In this document: positions 26,522 through 36,227 of the stretch, one piece after another
Layout of the letters: every line of letters starts with the position of its first letter
Numbering within the stretch: the first letter of the stretch is position 1
Assembly (NCBI GenBank): GCA_964503085.1
Contig: CAZCYQ010000014.1
Location: 1-64,000 of the forward strand
Direction: 5' to 3'
Source: Bin80 sp964503085
Lineage (GTDB): Bacteria > Bacteroidota > Rhodothermia > Rhodothermales > Bin80
Length of the DNA: 64,000 nucleotides
Notes under the pieces: model-generated
Databases searched by the model: none
What the model was told of the DNA's origin: nothing
The model's input: only the letters and a program-made list of their open reading frames with translations
Made by a program: the position numbers and the translations under genes

Positions 26522-28225
26522 TTAGAACCCGATGGCCCGTCCGTCGTAGCTGCGTGAATCCGCAGCACCATAGAAGGCGTCGTCTTTAATCATAATGCAA
26601 TGTGCACTCCCCTGAGAGCTTCGATAACGTACAGTGTGTCCCTTGGCTTCGTAAAGACGCTTCGTATCCGGCGAAATCCCTAATGATTCGAAGCTGGTTA
26701 TATCCGGGAGCCATTGATGATGAATTCGTGGGGATTCAACAGCCTGCGCTATGTTCATGTCAAAGCTCAGGACATTCAGGATTATCTGGAGGACGGTATT
26801 AATGATCGTACGTCCCCCGGGGGTCCCCACGATCAGGAATGGCTTACCGTCCCGAGCTACGATCGTTGGGGTCATACTGCTCAGCATTCGTTTTTGTGGG
26901 GCAGCGAGATTGGGCGGCGTGCCGATGTATCCGTTTGTACCTGTGTGACCTGGGATCGGGTTAAAATCCCCCATCTCATTGTTGAGCAGAAAACCCGTTC
27001 CATCGGCTACGATCTGAGATCCATAACTGTGTTCGAGTGTATAGGTCAGCGAAACTGCATTCCCCGCAGCATCAACGACGGACAGGTGGGTGGTTTCTTC
27101 ACTTTCGGCCGGAAAATACAGTTGGCTCAGCTGTTCAGGGTCACTTTTGGAGGCTTGCGCTTCATTGATAGACCCTCTTAGCTTATCCGCATGCGCTTTG
27201 CTGATCAGACGTTCAATCGGCATATCCGGGTTGAAATTTGGGTCACCCAGGTGTTCTGCGCGGTCAGCGAATGCGCGCCGCATCGCCTCTGTCATTAGGT
27301 GCAGGTATTGTGCAGAATTATGTCCGAGCCCTGACAGATCATAGGGTTCCAGAATATTGAGCATAGTGACCAGTGCCACCCCTCCGCTGCTAGGCGGGCT
27401 CATGGAATAAATGTCATAGGCCCCAAAGGTGCCGTGTATGGGTGCCTGCTCCTCCGCCTCGTACAATGCCAGATCCTCCATGGTAATAAGCCCACCGTGA
27501 CGGGCCATGAATTCGCTTAAAAGTCGTGCAGTCTCGCCGTCATAGAAGCCATCGTGTCCATGATCGCGAATACGTTCCAAGGAGGCCGCCAAATCCGGCT
27601 GTTGCCAGATTTCTCCAGGTTCAAAAACGTCAGTCCCATTCTTGAGGAAGGCTTGGCGGGTTGCCGAATACAGAGGAGAAGATGTTTGTGCAAGATGTCC
27701 CAGGAAGCCCTGCATTGCGCGCGAGGAGGGGAATCCTTCTGCGGCCAACCGGACTGCCGGCTCTACAAGGGTACTCCAGTCAGCTTTGCCCAGACGTTGA
27801 TGGGCGAGCCAAAGGCCTGCAACTGTGCCGGGTACACCAACCGAAAGGGGACCCTCATGGTTAGAATTATCTTTAATTTTACCGTCACGCCCCAGAAACA
27901 TTGTTGCGGTGGCTGCCAATGGAGCTTTCTCCCTGAAATTGAAACTGGTTACATAACCATCTGCACCGTGGTACACCAGAAAACCTCCTCCCCCAATGTT
28001 ACCCGCCGATGGTAATGTTACGGCCAGTGCAAAAGCGGTCGCTATGGCAGCGTCCACGGAGTTGCCCCCATCGCGGAGCACTTCCATCCCCACTTGTGAG
28101 GCCAGATAGTGACTGGAAACAACCATACCGCTGTCAGCTGCAACCGGAATACGTCCGGCCTGGCCCGATACCGAGCCTGCAAACAGAATTAACGCAGTAA
28201 ATATCGTAGCACAATAGCGCACCAT
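26522..28225 (-). CDS. ggt: Gamma-glutamyltranspeptidase
   Basis: A 567-residue periplasmic N-terminal nucleophile hydrolase that cleaves glutathione and other gamma-glutamyl compounds. A signal peptide spans about 1-22. The autoprocessing site lies before the nucleophile Thr378 in the ETTHLSVVD motif, and the conserved GTPGGRTIINTVLQ segment follows in the small subunit. Length is normal. The gene starts 41 bp from the divergent cytochrome gene, and the permease follows 5 bp after its stop. Confidence 0.94.
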   Translation of the reverse strand: MVRYCATIFTALILFAGSVSGQAGRIPVAADSGMVVSSHYLASQVGMEVLRDGGNSVDAAIATAFALAVTLPSAGNIGGGGFLVYHGADGYVTSFNFREKAPLAATATMFLGRDGKIKDNSNHEGPLSVGVPGTVAGLWLAHQRLGKADWSTLVEPAVRLAAEGFPSSRAMQGFLGHLAQTSSPLYSATRQAFLKNGTDVFEPGEIWQQPDLAASLERIRDHGHDGFYDGETARLLSEFMARHGGLITMEDLALYEAEEQAPIHGTFGAYDIYSMSPPSSGGVALVTMLNILEPYDLSGLGHNSAQYLHLMTEAMRRAFADRAEHLGDPNFNPDMPIERLISKAHADKLRGSINEAQASKSDPEQLSQLYFPAESEETTHLSVVDAAGNAVSLTYTLEHSYGSQIVADGTGFLLNNEMGDFNPIPGHTGTNGYIGTPPNLAAPQKRMLSSMTPTIVARDGKPFLIVGTPGGRTIINTVLQIILNVLSFDMNIAQAVESPRIHHQWLPDITSFESLGISPDTKRLYEAKGHTVRYRSSQGSAHCIMIKDDAFYGAADSRSYDGRAIGF

Positions 28226-28266
28226 GTTCGTTGAGGTTAAGTTATAGGGCAGAATGGATTAATACG

Positions 28267-30348
28267 ATGGATCCAGTTAAGTTAATGTACACAGCCCTGC
28301 CATGGGTGTGCAGCCTGCTGCTGATTGCAGCCTGCTCGAGCGAAAATGAATCGGAATCTCCGGTATTCACGGGACTTGACAGTGAATATGCGGGAGATGC
28401 TGTTTGTTTCGATTGTCATGAATCTGAATGGACCGGCTTTCAGGATCATGGCATGGCACGATCGTTTTATCCACTGACCAGTGACAATGTTGTGGAAGAT
28501 TTCAATGCAGATCCGATATGGCATGAGGAGAGTGGGTTCTGGTACAGGGTTCTGGAAGAAGATGGAGCTTATTGGCAGGAAGAATATCGGCTTAACGACC
28601 AGGGAGAGCGGGTTCACAGTTTGAAACGACGTATAAATTTTGTTATCGGCAGTGGCAATGCGGCGCGTACCTATGCGTCTGAATCCAATGACCGTTTGTA
28701 TGAACTCCCGCTTACATGGTATAGCCAGACGGCTCAGTGGGATTTCAGTCCGGGCTACGGCGTTGCTAACAAACGCTTCGGGCGTCTGATCCCGGATCGC
28801 TGTATGGCTTGTCACAATAGCTATCCCAGCACTGTTGAGTGGGTTGAGGGCAAGTATGATGAGGTGCCCAATGGTATCAGCTGTGAGCGATGTCATGGAC
28901 CGGGCAGTGAACATGTTGATTTGCGTCTTGCCGGAGGTGGTCCCACCGAAGATGCCGACTATTCAATTGTCAATCCGGCCAGGCTGACCCACGATCTTCA
29001 AATGGATGTCTGCCAGCAATGTCATTTACATACGAGTGTTTCGGTTCTGCGGGATGGTCGAGGGCCGTTTGATTTTCGGCCATCGGAGAGATTGCAGGAT
29101 CATCTTGCATTATTTTCCGCACGTGACTCAGTTGGTGGACTGGATGTGATTTCGCACGCCGAACGGCTTGCTCAGAGCGCCTGTTATCTGGCCAGCATCC
29201 CGCAAATGACATGTACGACATGTCATAATCCGCACGAAGCTTTTCGAGGCAAGGGCCCGGAGTATTTCAACAATACTTGCATTTCCTGTCACGAGGCCGT
29301 CCCTGAACATGAACTGAGGACGGATTGCGCGAGTTGTCATATGCCGAAGCAGGTTGCAGATGGAACACCTCATGCCACATTCACGGATCACTGGATTCGT
29401 GTAGTTGAGGATGAAGCCCCGCTGGCAGCGCATCAAACCCCGTTGCTGACTGCGTACTACGACCGTGACCGTACGGGGACTGGAAAAATGGAAGCCATCG
29501 CGACATTGGTACATGCGACGCAAACGAGCGACGTCAGCGCCATGGAGGCCGGCATTGATCTAGTGCGTTCACTGGGGCCATCGGATACTACTGGGGAGGC
29601 TCGGTTTTTAATGGGAGTCTCACTTTGGCGTTTGGGGCGCTCGGAGGAAGCTATTGCGCCTTTGGAAGCCGCAGTTGCTGTTCGCCCCAATATACCAGAG
29701 CGCTTAAATGCCTTGGCACAAGCCTATGAGAGTGCGAATGAAAAACTGGATCAGGTAAGAGGGCTATATGAGCAGGCGCTTGCAATTCAGCCGGCGCTTG
29801 CTGACATCAGGATCAATTATGGGCGCTATCTGGAACTGGTAGGGGATCTCACGGGTGCGATTGCGCAATATCGGCGTGCTGCTAGCGAAAAGCCTTGGCT
29901 GGCGCCGGCGCACTATAACCTAGGTACGGCGCTCTTGCAGAATGGTGAGTTTGCAGAGGCTGAAGCTGTACTTGAGCAGACATTGGTTCTCGACCCAGAT
30001 CATGCCGATGCGCTTGGGAATCTGGGACTTTATCTCCTGACAGAGAATCGCATTCAAGAGGCGGGTGCACGGTTTAGGCAGGCGGTTGCGTCGGCACCAG
30101 AGAATCCGATCGCGCTTAGCAATCTAGGCAGCTGGTACTTCAATATTGCGGGTTTTGAGGAGGCTATAATTTACTTGGAGCGTGCGGTTGCCATTGAACC
30201 GGAGTATCTTGGGGCATGGGAGAACCTGGCGCTTTCTTATGCCCGCATAGACAGGGGGGTAGACGCTATGCGGGCAGCTGAACGGATAATGGAACTGGAC
30301 CCCAATAACCAAATGGCGCACGCCATACTGGACGCGTTTGGAACATGA
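28267..30348 (+). CDS. Seven-heme cytochrome c / TPR lipoprotein
   Basis: A 693-residue lipoprotein; the ATG at 28267 gives a signal with lipobox LLIAAC23 (a TTG at 28231 is also in frame). Seven CxxCH heme sites are present: CFDCH, CMACH, CERCH, CQQCH, CTTCH, CISCH and CASCH, from about 47 to 328, in a layout like the cytochrome c554 family. From about 420 to the end there are repeated TPR units (e.g. ALAIQPALADIRINYGRYLE, PDHADALGNLGLYL). It should be attached to a membrane outside the cytoplasm and carry electrons to a partner bound by the TPR part. The next paralogue starts with a 4-bp overlap. Partner and electron acceptor are unknown. Confidence 0.85.
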   Translation: MDPVKLMYTALPWVCSLLLIAACSSENESESPVFTGLDSEYAGDAVCFDCHESEWTGFQDHGMARSFYPLTSDNVVEDFNADPIWHEESGFWYRVLEEDGAYWQEEYRLNDQGERVHSLKRRINFVIGSGNAARTYASESNDRLYELPLTWYSQTAQWDFSPGYGVANKRFGRLIPDRCMACHNSYPSTVEWVEGKYDEVPNGISCERCHGPGSEHVDLRLAGGGPTEDADYSIVNPARLTHDLQMDVCQQCHLHTSVSVLRDGRGPFDFRPSERLQDHLALFSARDSVGGLDVISHAERLAQSACYLASIPQMTCTTCHNPHEAFRGKGPEYFNNTCISCHEAVPEHELRTDCASCHMPKQVADGTPHATFTDHWIRVVEDEAPLAAHQTPLLTAYYDRDRTGTGKMEAIATLVHATQTSDVSAMEAGIDLVRSLGPSDTTGEARFLMGVSLWRLGRSEEAIAPLEAAVAVRPNIPERLNALAQAYESANEKLDQVRGLYEQALAIQPALADIRINYGRYLELVGDLTGAIAQYRRAASEKPWLAPAHYNLGTALLQNGEFAEAEAVLEQTLVLDPDHADALGNLGLYLLTENRIQEAGARFRQAVASAPENPIALSNLGSWYFNIAGFEEAIIYLERAVAIEPEYLGAWENLALSYARIDRGVDAMRAAERIMELDPNNQMAHAILDAFGT

Positions 30349-32225
30349 AGCATGCAATAATCGCCTTGGTGCTTTCGCTCGTATTTATAGCCTGCGAGCG
30401 GCAGTCGCCGAATCCGTATCAGAACCTGAGTGCTGACTACGTAGGCATAGACGCGTGTGCGGACTGTCACCCGGATAAAGCTGCCACATTTAAACAATCA
30501 CAAATGGGGCGGTCCTGGGAGCTTGCCAGCCCGCTCAACAGCAAGGCTGATTTTGACAATCCCACGCCGGTTTATGATGATTTCAACGATCTCTATTACG
30601 AGGCCCTTAGGAAGGGAGAAGAACTATATGTGGTAGAGTACCGGTTGAGCGGAAGGGATACGGTTCACAAGCGGGTGGAGCAGATAGATTATATCGTAGG
30701 TAGCGGTCATCACACGAATTCACATATAATGGATGTGAACGGATACCTGTACCAGATGCCCTTGACGTGGTATGTACAGGAGGGCAAATGGGATCTTCCG
30801 CCAGGTTTTAAGGGGCCGAATAATAACCGATTTGACCGCCCGATTCCACTCAAGTGCATTACTTGTCACAATGCCATGCCAGCGTACGTGGAGGGCTCGG
30901 AGAACAGGTACGTTTCTGTTCCGCATGGTATTGACTGTGAGCGTTGTCATGGACCGGGTTCGCTGCACATCGAATCTGTGAGGAGTGGCAATGCTGTCAA
31001 CACCCTTCTGGAGGCAGATTATACCATAGTGAACCCGGCCAGGTTGTCAGTTGAGCAACAGTTTGACATTTGCCAGGGATGCCATCTTCAAGGGGCTTCG
31101 GTTAACAAACCTGGCCACACGTTTGCAGACTTCAGGCCGGGGATGCCGCTTTCGGACATTGAGAATGTATTCTGGCCGCGGTATGCAGACAGTTTACGTC
31201 AGTTCGTTATGGCCTCTCACCCTGATCGGTTAAGCCAGAGTGCGTGTTTTCAGGCTTCGGAAACCATGACCTGTATCACCTGTCATGACCCGCATGTCCC
31301 GATCGAGGCTATGGCAGAGGATCATTACCGGGATGTATGTCAGTCCTGTCATACTGAAAATGAAAGCAGTCTAGTTTGTCCAACACCAGAGGCCGCCGCA
31401 GGAGCGGACTGCACAAGTTGCCATATGCCCGTATCCGGCTCACAGGATATTCCACATATCACAATTACGGATCACTTTATTCGATCTCCCGGCTCTGACG
31501 TATCGGAGGTCGTTACTTCGAATGCCCAGGCGGATTTTGTGCGTATGGCGAGCTTGATAGATAAATCTCCAAGTGATGCTGAAATTGCCGCGGGATTCCT
31601 GACCTATTACGAAACAATAACCAACGCTCCGGGCTTCCTAGATTCTGCAGCGGTATATCTGCGGCGTGCAGATCGAGCGGGAGAGAATGTGGATGAGCAA
31701 TTGATCAGAATGCACTTCCTGAAGGGTGAGGCGACCAGCGTGCTTCGTATTGCACGTAACATGGGGGAGAGTATATCTGATGCCTGGACGGCCTATCGTA
31801 TTGGTGAGGCATATTTGATGCAGCAGATGCCAGAATCGGCTGTTACGTATCTGGAGCAGGCGATGCAGCTCTCGCCAGAGCATTTACGTTTTATGGTTCG
31901 GCTTGGTGTTGCATATAGCAATGCCGGGCAGGTGTCCGCAGCGCTTGCCATTTTTGATGAAGCCCTGCAACGCAATCCCAAGCAGGCAGAGGTCTACAAT
32001 AATCGTGGCTACGCGCATGTGCTGAACAGAGATTTTGAGAGGGCCGAGGAGGACTTCAGGGCCGCAATCGCACTGGATCCGGATATCATCATGGCCATAG
32101 CAAACTTGGCCTCACTCTACTACAATACGGATCGTCTGGAAGAGGCACGCATTTATGCGCAGCGACTCATCCAAATTGACGGAGCTAATCCACAGTTCAG
32201 GCGCCTATGGGAGCTCGTTCGATAG
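30345..32225 (+). CDS. Second seven-heme cytochrome c / TPR lipoprotein (paralogue)
   Basis: A 626-residue paralogue of the gene before it, sharing the blocks ISCERCHGPGS/IDCERCHGPGS and the VNPARL words. The lipobox VFIAC17 marks it as a lipoprotein. It also has seven CxxCH sites: CADCH, CITCH, CERCH, CQGCH, CITCH, CQSCH and CTSCH. TPR units fill the C-terminal 200 residues or so. Its ATG overlaps the previous stop as ATGA, so the pair is translated together and was probably formed by tandem duplication. Its own stop overlaps the following protease gene by 19 bp. Confidence 0.85.
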   Translation: MKHAIIALVLSLVFIACERQSPNPYQNLSADYVGIDACADCHPDKAATFKQSQMGRSWELASPLNSKADFDNPTPVYDDFNDLYYEALRKGEELYVVEYRLSGRDTVHKRVEQIDYIVGSGHHTNSHIMDVNGYLYQMPLTWYVQEGKWDLPPGFKGPNNNRFDRPIPLKCITCHNAMPAYVEGSENRYVSVPHGIDCERCHGPGSLHIESVRSGNAVNTLLEADYTIVNPARLSVEQQFDICQGCHLQGASVNKPGHTFADFRPGMPLSDIENVFWPRYADSLRQFVMASHPDRLSQSACFQASETMTCITCHDPHVPIEAMAEDHYRDVCQSCHTENESSLVCPTPEAAAGADCTSCHMPVSGSQDIPHITITDHFIRSPGSDVSEVVTSNAQADFVRMASLIDKSPSDAEIAAGFLTYYETITNAPGFLDSAAVYLRRADRAGENVDEQLIRMHFLKGEATSVLRIARNMGESISDAWTAYRIGEAYLMQQMPESAVTYLEQAMQLSPEHLRFMVRLGVAYSNAGQVSAALAIFDEALQRNPKQAEVYNNRGYAHVLNRDFERAEEDFRAAIALDPDIIMAIANLASLYYNTDRLEEARIYAQRLIQIDGANPQFRRLWELVR

Positions 32226-34258
32226 CAGGGATCGTCTTATTGGGCATTCTCAGCTCTCCTGTTTTTGGGCAGGATACGACTGCCTTCTGTCTGACGCATG
32301 CGCATGGCCGTACGGGAGCTGTCTTACCTGTGATCGGCAAGGCAGGTGCTCGACCGATACATGAAAACGAGCCGGCAGGTATGCGAGGTGCAAACGACAC
32401 CCCAGACAAGGCAGAGCCACTTGGCGTACTGGAGAGTTCAGGGGTTCAAATTACTGGAATGCTGTCGCCAGAGCCTCCCATTCTGTTTAGTGGTTCGGAT
32501 GAGGAAGTAGTTGATGATGGAGCAATCCAGTTAGCTCTCGAGGTGCACCTGGTCAGTGGGACACGTGTACAGGTGCGGGGCGTCATTGGCGATGGTCTTC
32601 ACGGTAGCCAGGGCGGAAACACCGGAGATTTTGACTTCTATCGAATGGGTGCGTTGCTTGCGGGACAGAGAATAACGATAGATGTTGACACCTCTCCTGC
32701 TTCTCCCGGACTTAACAGCAAGGTAGCCCTCTATGATAGCACGGGTATGCGGCTGAATGCCAGCAAGAATGGTGGAGACGGTGATAGAAACAGCTATTTA
32801 GAGGTGGTTATTCCGGTAGATGGGGTTTACTTCGCGGTTGTTCGCGGAACTAACTCCTGGTGGCCGGACGATCCTTTTGATCCTGCCTCAGGCCCAAAAG
32901 CAGGTAGCGAAGGTCCATATATTCTCACGCTTGGCGTAGATGCAGAAGATTTTGACTGGTATAGCTTGGACATGCAGGCAGGGGATGTATTGAGTGCAGC
33001 AGTTGAAGACTCAGCCCGCCATCTGGTACTTGCGGATGCTCATGGCACGGTTCATTTAGCGTCAGACCTTGACCGCAGTGATCTATTACCCGTTACAAGT
33101 CCATTGCTTAAAGGAGGAAATGCGAACTTTGCGCTTATCATCGCTGAGACAGGGAGATATTATTTTCGTGTAGGTCATGGAGCCGGTGGTTACTCGGTGA
33201 CATTAACCGCTCGTCGTGCGGGGCAGGAGCAGGGATCCACCCAACAGGTTTTATTTGTGGATTTTGATGGTGCTGATTTTGATGCGCAGTTTCTTGGGGG
33301 TCGTGCTGATGCAAAGCTTTCCCCTTTGCGCAAATTTTTGGAGAATCAGGGTATTGCGCAGGACGAAGATCACATCATTGATCTCGCACTGGCTACATTC
33401 AAGGAAAATCTGGTTGATGACATACAGGACGCGTTGGCGGTCGATGTGTTTTTGGATATCCAGAACAGCAGAGATCACCCGGATTCCTGGGGTGCGTCTA
33501 ACGTAAGTCGTGTGATTGTTGGTGGAAGCCGGAGTGAGCTGGGCCTAGAGACGATCGGCATTGCTGAAAGTGTGGATGTGGGCAACTTTGTCTTGAATGA
33601 AACCGCTGTTGTGCTCCTGGACCGAATTACTGACCCGCTATGGGAGCCCTCTTTTTCTGCGGTACAGCGTGCTCCGGGCGTTTCGATGGCCGACCTGCTC
33701 GGGTTGGCGCTGGGCAATATTATTGCTCATGAAGCGGGACATTTAATTGCCAGTTTTCATACCGGACACGCTGATTATCCCTGGCAGATCATGGATGCAA
33801 GTCCCGAAGCAGCGGGATTTCTGGGAGCGGGGCCGGACAAAATACTGGGCACGGAGGACGACCTGGATGTAGATTTGGGTGTATCTCCTTATTGGGAACT
33901 TGAGGGTTTTGTTGGCCTACAGGATTCCCGTACGGCGACATTTTACGGCCTAGGTGGTGCGTACGTAACGCAGTTGGTCTCACGGGTTTTTCCATTGGAC
34001 GGAAGGATAGGCGCAGTATATCCAAACCCCTCCCATGACCGGGCTTGGTTACCTGTTACACTTGAACGTGCTGGGCCGCTGCAGCTTGAGTTCTATGATA
34101 TGCTCGGTCGTCGTCAGGTGAGCGTGGGCCAGAGTGTGGTGCCACGGGGCCACTCGGACGTATTGCTTCCGGTGAATTTATTGGCACCGGGAACCTACTT
34201 GCTGCGTGCAAGGCTGAATTTTGGCACTATAGGGCGGAAGCTTGTTGTGCTTCGGTAG
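32207..34258 (+). CDS. T9SS-exported metzincin-type protease with PPC domains
   Basis: A 683-residue secreted protein with a signal peptide (about 1-21, ending VFGQ). Two beta-rich PPC (pre-peptidase C-terminal) domains span roughly 120-345. A zinc-protease motif HEAGHLIASFH gives His508, Glu509, His512 and His518, the HExxHxxxxxH pattern of metzincins. The last 80 residues form a type IX secretion sorting domain (PNPSHDRAWLPV ... GTYLLRARLN ... GRKLVVLR). It starts 19 bp inside the second cytochrome gene, so it belongs to the same transcript. Whether it acts on the cytochromes or simply shares regulation is unknown. Confidence 0.85.
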   Translation: MGARSIAGIVLLGILSSPVFGQDTTAFCLTHAHGRTGAVLPVIGKAGARPIHENEPAGMRGANDTPDKAEPLGVLESSGVQITGMLSPEPPILFSGSDEEVVDDGAIQLALEVHLVSGTRVQVRGVIGDGLHGSQGGNTGDFDFYRMGALLAGQRITIDVDTSPASPGLNSKVALYDSTGMRLNASKNGGDGDRNSYLEVVIPVDGVYFAVVRGTNSWWPDDPFDPASGPKAGSEGPYILTLGVDAEDFDWYSLDMQAGDVLSAAVEDSARHLVLADAHGTVHLASDLDRSDLLPVTSPLLKGGNANFALIIAETGRYYFRVGHGAGGYSVTLTARRAGQEQGSTQQVLFVDFDGADFDAQFLGGRADAKLSPLRKFLENQGIAQDEDHIIDLALATFKENLVDDIQDALAVDVFLDIQNSRDHPDSWGASNVSRVIVGGSRSELGLETIGIAESVDVGNFVLNETAVVLLDRITDPLWEPSFSAVQRAPGVSMADLLGLALGNIIAHEAGHLIASFHTGHADYPWQIMDASPEAAGFLGAGPDKILGTEDDLDVDLGVSPYWELEGFVGLQDSRTATFYGLGGAYVTQLVSRVFPLDGRIGAVYPNPSHDRAWLPVTLERAGPLQLEFYDMLGRRQVSVGQSVVPRGHSDVLLPVNLLAPGTYLLRARLNFGTIGRKLVVLR

Positions 34259-34543
34259 CTGGATTCTTCGGTACTACCCCGGAAGACAGTTCCAGTACAC
34301 AGCATGCTCTCAAGTTTGTTTGATTATCGCTAATCCTCTGGATTACAACTCGCCATAACCCCTTTGTGCTGCCCCATCCTCATTGCGCACGGACGGGCCC
34401 TGCAGTTCCTTCTGTACTACCGGAGGAATTGTGTTAGCCGAAGCCTCTTGGCGCAGGTTCACCGGAATCATGTAGAATTTACATCTCTCACCAAATCAAA
34501 AGCTGTATATTGCCAACTCAATCCATCAAATCTCATTTTGAAG

Positions 34544-35047
34544 ATGCGAAACTCTACGTTGCTTATTGTAACGATCACACTCATCGCGTTGTCGGGTTCT
34601 TACGAGCAGGTTCGTGCACAGGCTAATTCATTCGACAGTTTCGGCTACACTTATACATTCGACAATTTTGGCTACAGTAGTCTTTCTGCCGCTCCTCTGA
34701 GTTTCAAGAGTACATCAATGCTAGGTATGACTAAGTCACGATCATTCCGGACACACAGTTCAAATAACACTGGCGTTAGTGTAGATTTTGTAATCATTGG
34801 CGAGATAGGTCTGAAAGAAACGTTGACAAGTGCAGATTTGGGCAATCATTTCAATGAAATGGTTTTGTCATCCTCGCGACCAAAACACACATGTGTATTG
34901 GCCAAGGGCTCGACTCCGTCTCAAAGAGCAGGCTTTGATGAATGCAGAGCCAATCTCCCGGATTGTGATAAGATGAGATGGGATGTGAGCGGAGAGGGTC
35001 ACCGGATCCTCTCCTGCAAGTGTTACCGAATATTTAGCAGTTGTTAG
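34544..35047 (+). CDS. Small secreted Cys-rich protein of unknown function
   Basis: A 167-residue protein if started at the ATG at 34544; it has a signal peptide (about 1-26, ending VRAQ). Early in the mature part there are two similar words, NSFDSFGYTYTF and DNFGYSSLS. The last 40 residues contain seven cysteines (for example LSCKCYRIFSSC), which suggests disulfides outside the cytoplasm. No family is recognised. The gap before it (34259-34543) shows nothing else. It stands between the protease and the metal operon with no evident operon partner. Confidence 0.5.
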   Translation: MRNSTLLIVTITLIALSGSYEQVRAQANSFDSFGYTYTFDNFGYSSLSAAPLSFKSTSMLGMTKSRSFRTHSSNNTGVSVDFVIIGEIGLKETLTSADLGNHFNEMVLSSSRPKHTCVLAKGSTPSQRAGFDECRANLPDCDKMRWDVSGEGHRILSCKCYRIFSSC

Positions 35048-35252
35048 TCTTCTCTCTGGTGCAATCCCTCTTTGGGATACAATCAGGAAAGATCGCTTCT
35101 GTTGTTCTGGAGGCGAGGGCAACAATCTTAAGGCGCAGGAGGCGCACTGGTCTGGAAGTCTCATAAAATTTGGTAATTCAAACGTCCGCCGGGGTCAATG
35201 AATCGTTCCCGCGGAATATGGATATCTCTGCAACAGTTTTGGTATTTTGCAG

Positions 35253-35270
35253 TTTTAGCCTAGCCTAAAA
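35253..35270. promoter_or_regulatory. DtxR/MntR-type palindromic operator
   Basis: The 18-mer TTTTAGCCTAGCCTAAAA is symmetric at 16 of 18 positions (only positions 7 and 12 mismatch). It ends 12 bp before the ATG of the metal-binding lipoprotein. Half-sites of the TTTTAGGC/TTAGGYTARCCTAA kind are recognised by metal-dependent DtxR-family repressors. Its place directly before a metal ABC importer operon whose permease carries a fused winged-helix domain makes an autoregulatory operator likely. Binding is inferred, not shown. Confidence 0.65.
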
Positions 35271-35282
35271 ATGTAGAATATC

Positions 35283-36227
35283 ATGCGTTTGGCTGCGCTA
35301 AGTATCATGGTGCTTGGTCTGCTGATGTCTTGCACTTCAGCGGAAGAGGAGATTCCTCCACTTGAAGATCGCGCGATCAGGGTTGTAGCAACCACGAGTA
35401 TTGTTGCGGATTTGGTACGTGCAGTTGGTGGGGCGGACGTAAGTGTCGAATCGTTGATGGGGCCGGGGGTTGATCCGCATCTATATAAGGCCAGTGCCCG
35501 CGATGTCAGTAAAATGGTTGACTCTGATATCGTGGTTTATAATGGTCTGCATCTTGAGGGTAAGATGGGGGATCTGTTTGAGGCGATGGCTGAACGGGGG
35601 AATCCGACCGTTGCAATAGCTGAGGTCAGTGTTCCCGATAGTTTATTGCGAGCGTCGGAGCTTTTTCAAGGCAATTATGATCCGCACATCTGGTTTGATG
35701 CTGAGCTGTGGGCTCGTGCTGCAAATGCACTTGCCAATGCCTTAGGGGCCCTGGACGCTACGCGTGAAGATACGTTTGCAGCGCGAGGAGATGCTTATGC
35801 GGACGAACTTCTGGCGGTACATGCTTACGTGCAGAAGAAAGCTGATAAGATACCAGAGGAGAAGCGAGTACTCATAACCTCTCACGATGCATTCGGTTAC
35901 TTCGGGCGGGCGTATGGGTTTGAGGTTCGAGGGCTCCAGGGAATTTCCACCGCATCTGAAGCAGGTGCAGCAGATGTACAGAATCTGGCTGTACTTGTAA
36001 CTAAACGGCGAATTCCGGCGATGTTCATCGAGTCATCCGTTTCCCCACGTGGTATAGAAGCCGTTCGGGAAGCGGTGAAGGCCAAGGGCTTTGATGTCAG
36101 TATCGGTGGCACATTGTATGGGGATGCGCTGGGCGGACCATCCACACAGGCAGCCACGTATCTGGATATGATCCGCTACAATATTGATACGATCGTTGAG
36201 GCACTCTCGAATGGCGAACGCAATTGA
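35283..36227 (+). CDS. Metal ABC transporter substrate-binding lipoprotein (TroA/MntA type)
   Basis: A 314-residue cluster A-I binding protein for Mn, Zn or Fe. It has a lipoprotein signal (lipobox LLMSC17). Metal ligands appear as His66 (GVDPHLYK), His135 (NYDPHIWFD), His201 (ITSHDAFGYF) and Asp281 (LYGDALGG), a His3-Asp set as in TroA. The His-rich loop of zinc-specific ZnuA is missing, so Mn/Fe or broad use is more likely than Zn alone. First gene of a four-gene operon with an upstream DtxR-type palindrome; the ATPase start overlaps its end by 17 bp. Confidence 0.92.
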   Translation: MRLAALSIMVLGLLMSCTSAEEEIPPLEDRAIRVVATTSIVADLVRAVGGADVSVESLMGPGVDPHLYKASARDVSKMVDSDIVVYNGLHLEGKMGDLFEAMAERGNPTVAIAEVSVPDSLLRASELFQGNYDPHIWFDAELWARAANALANALGALDATREDTFAARGDAYADELLAVHAYVQKKADKIPEEKRVLITSHDAFGYFGRAYGFEVRGLQGISTASEAGAADVQNLAVLVTKRRIPAMFIESSVSPRGIEAVREAVKAKGFDVSIGGTLYGDALGGPSTQAATYLDMIRYNIDTIVEALSNGERN

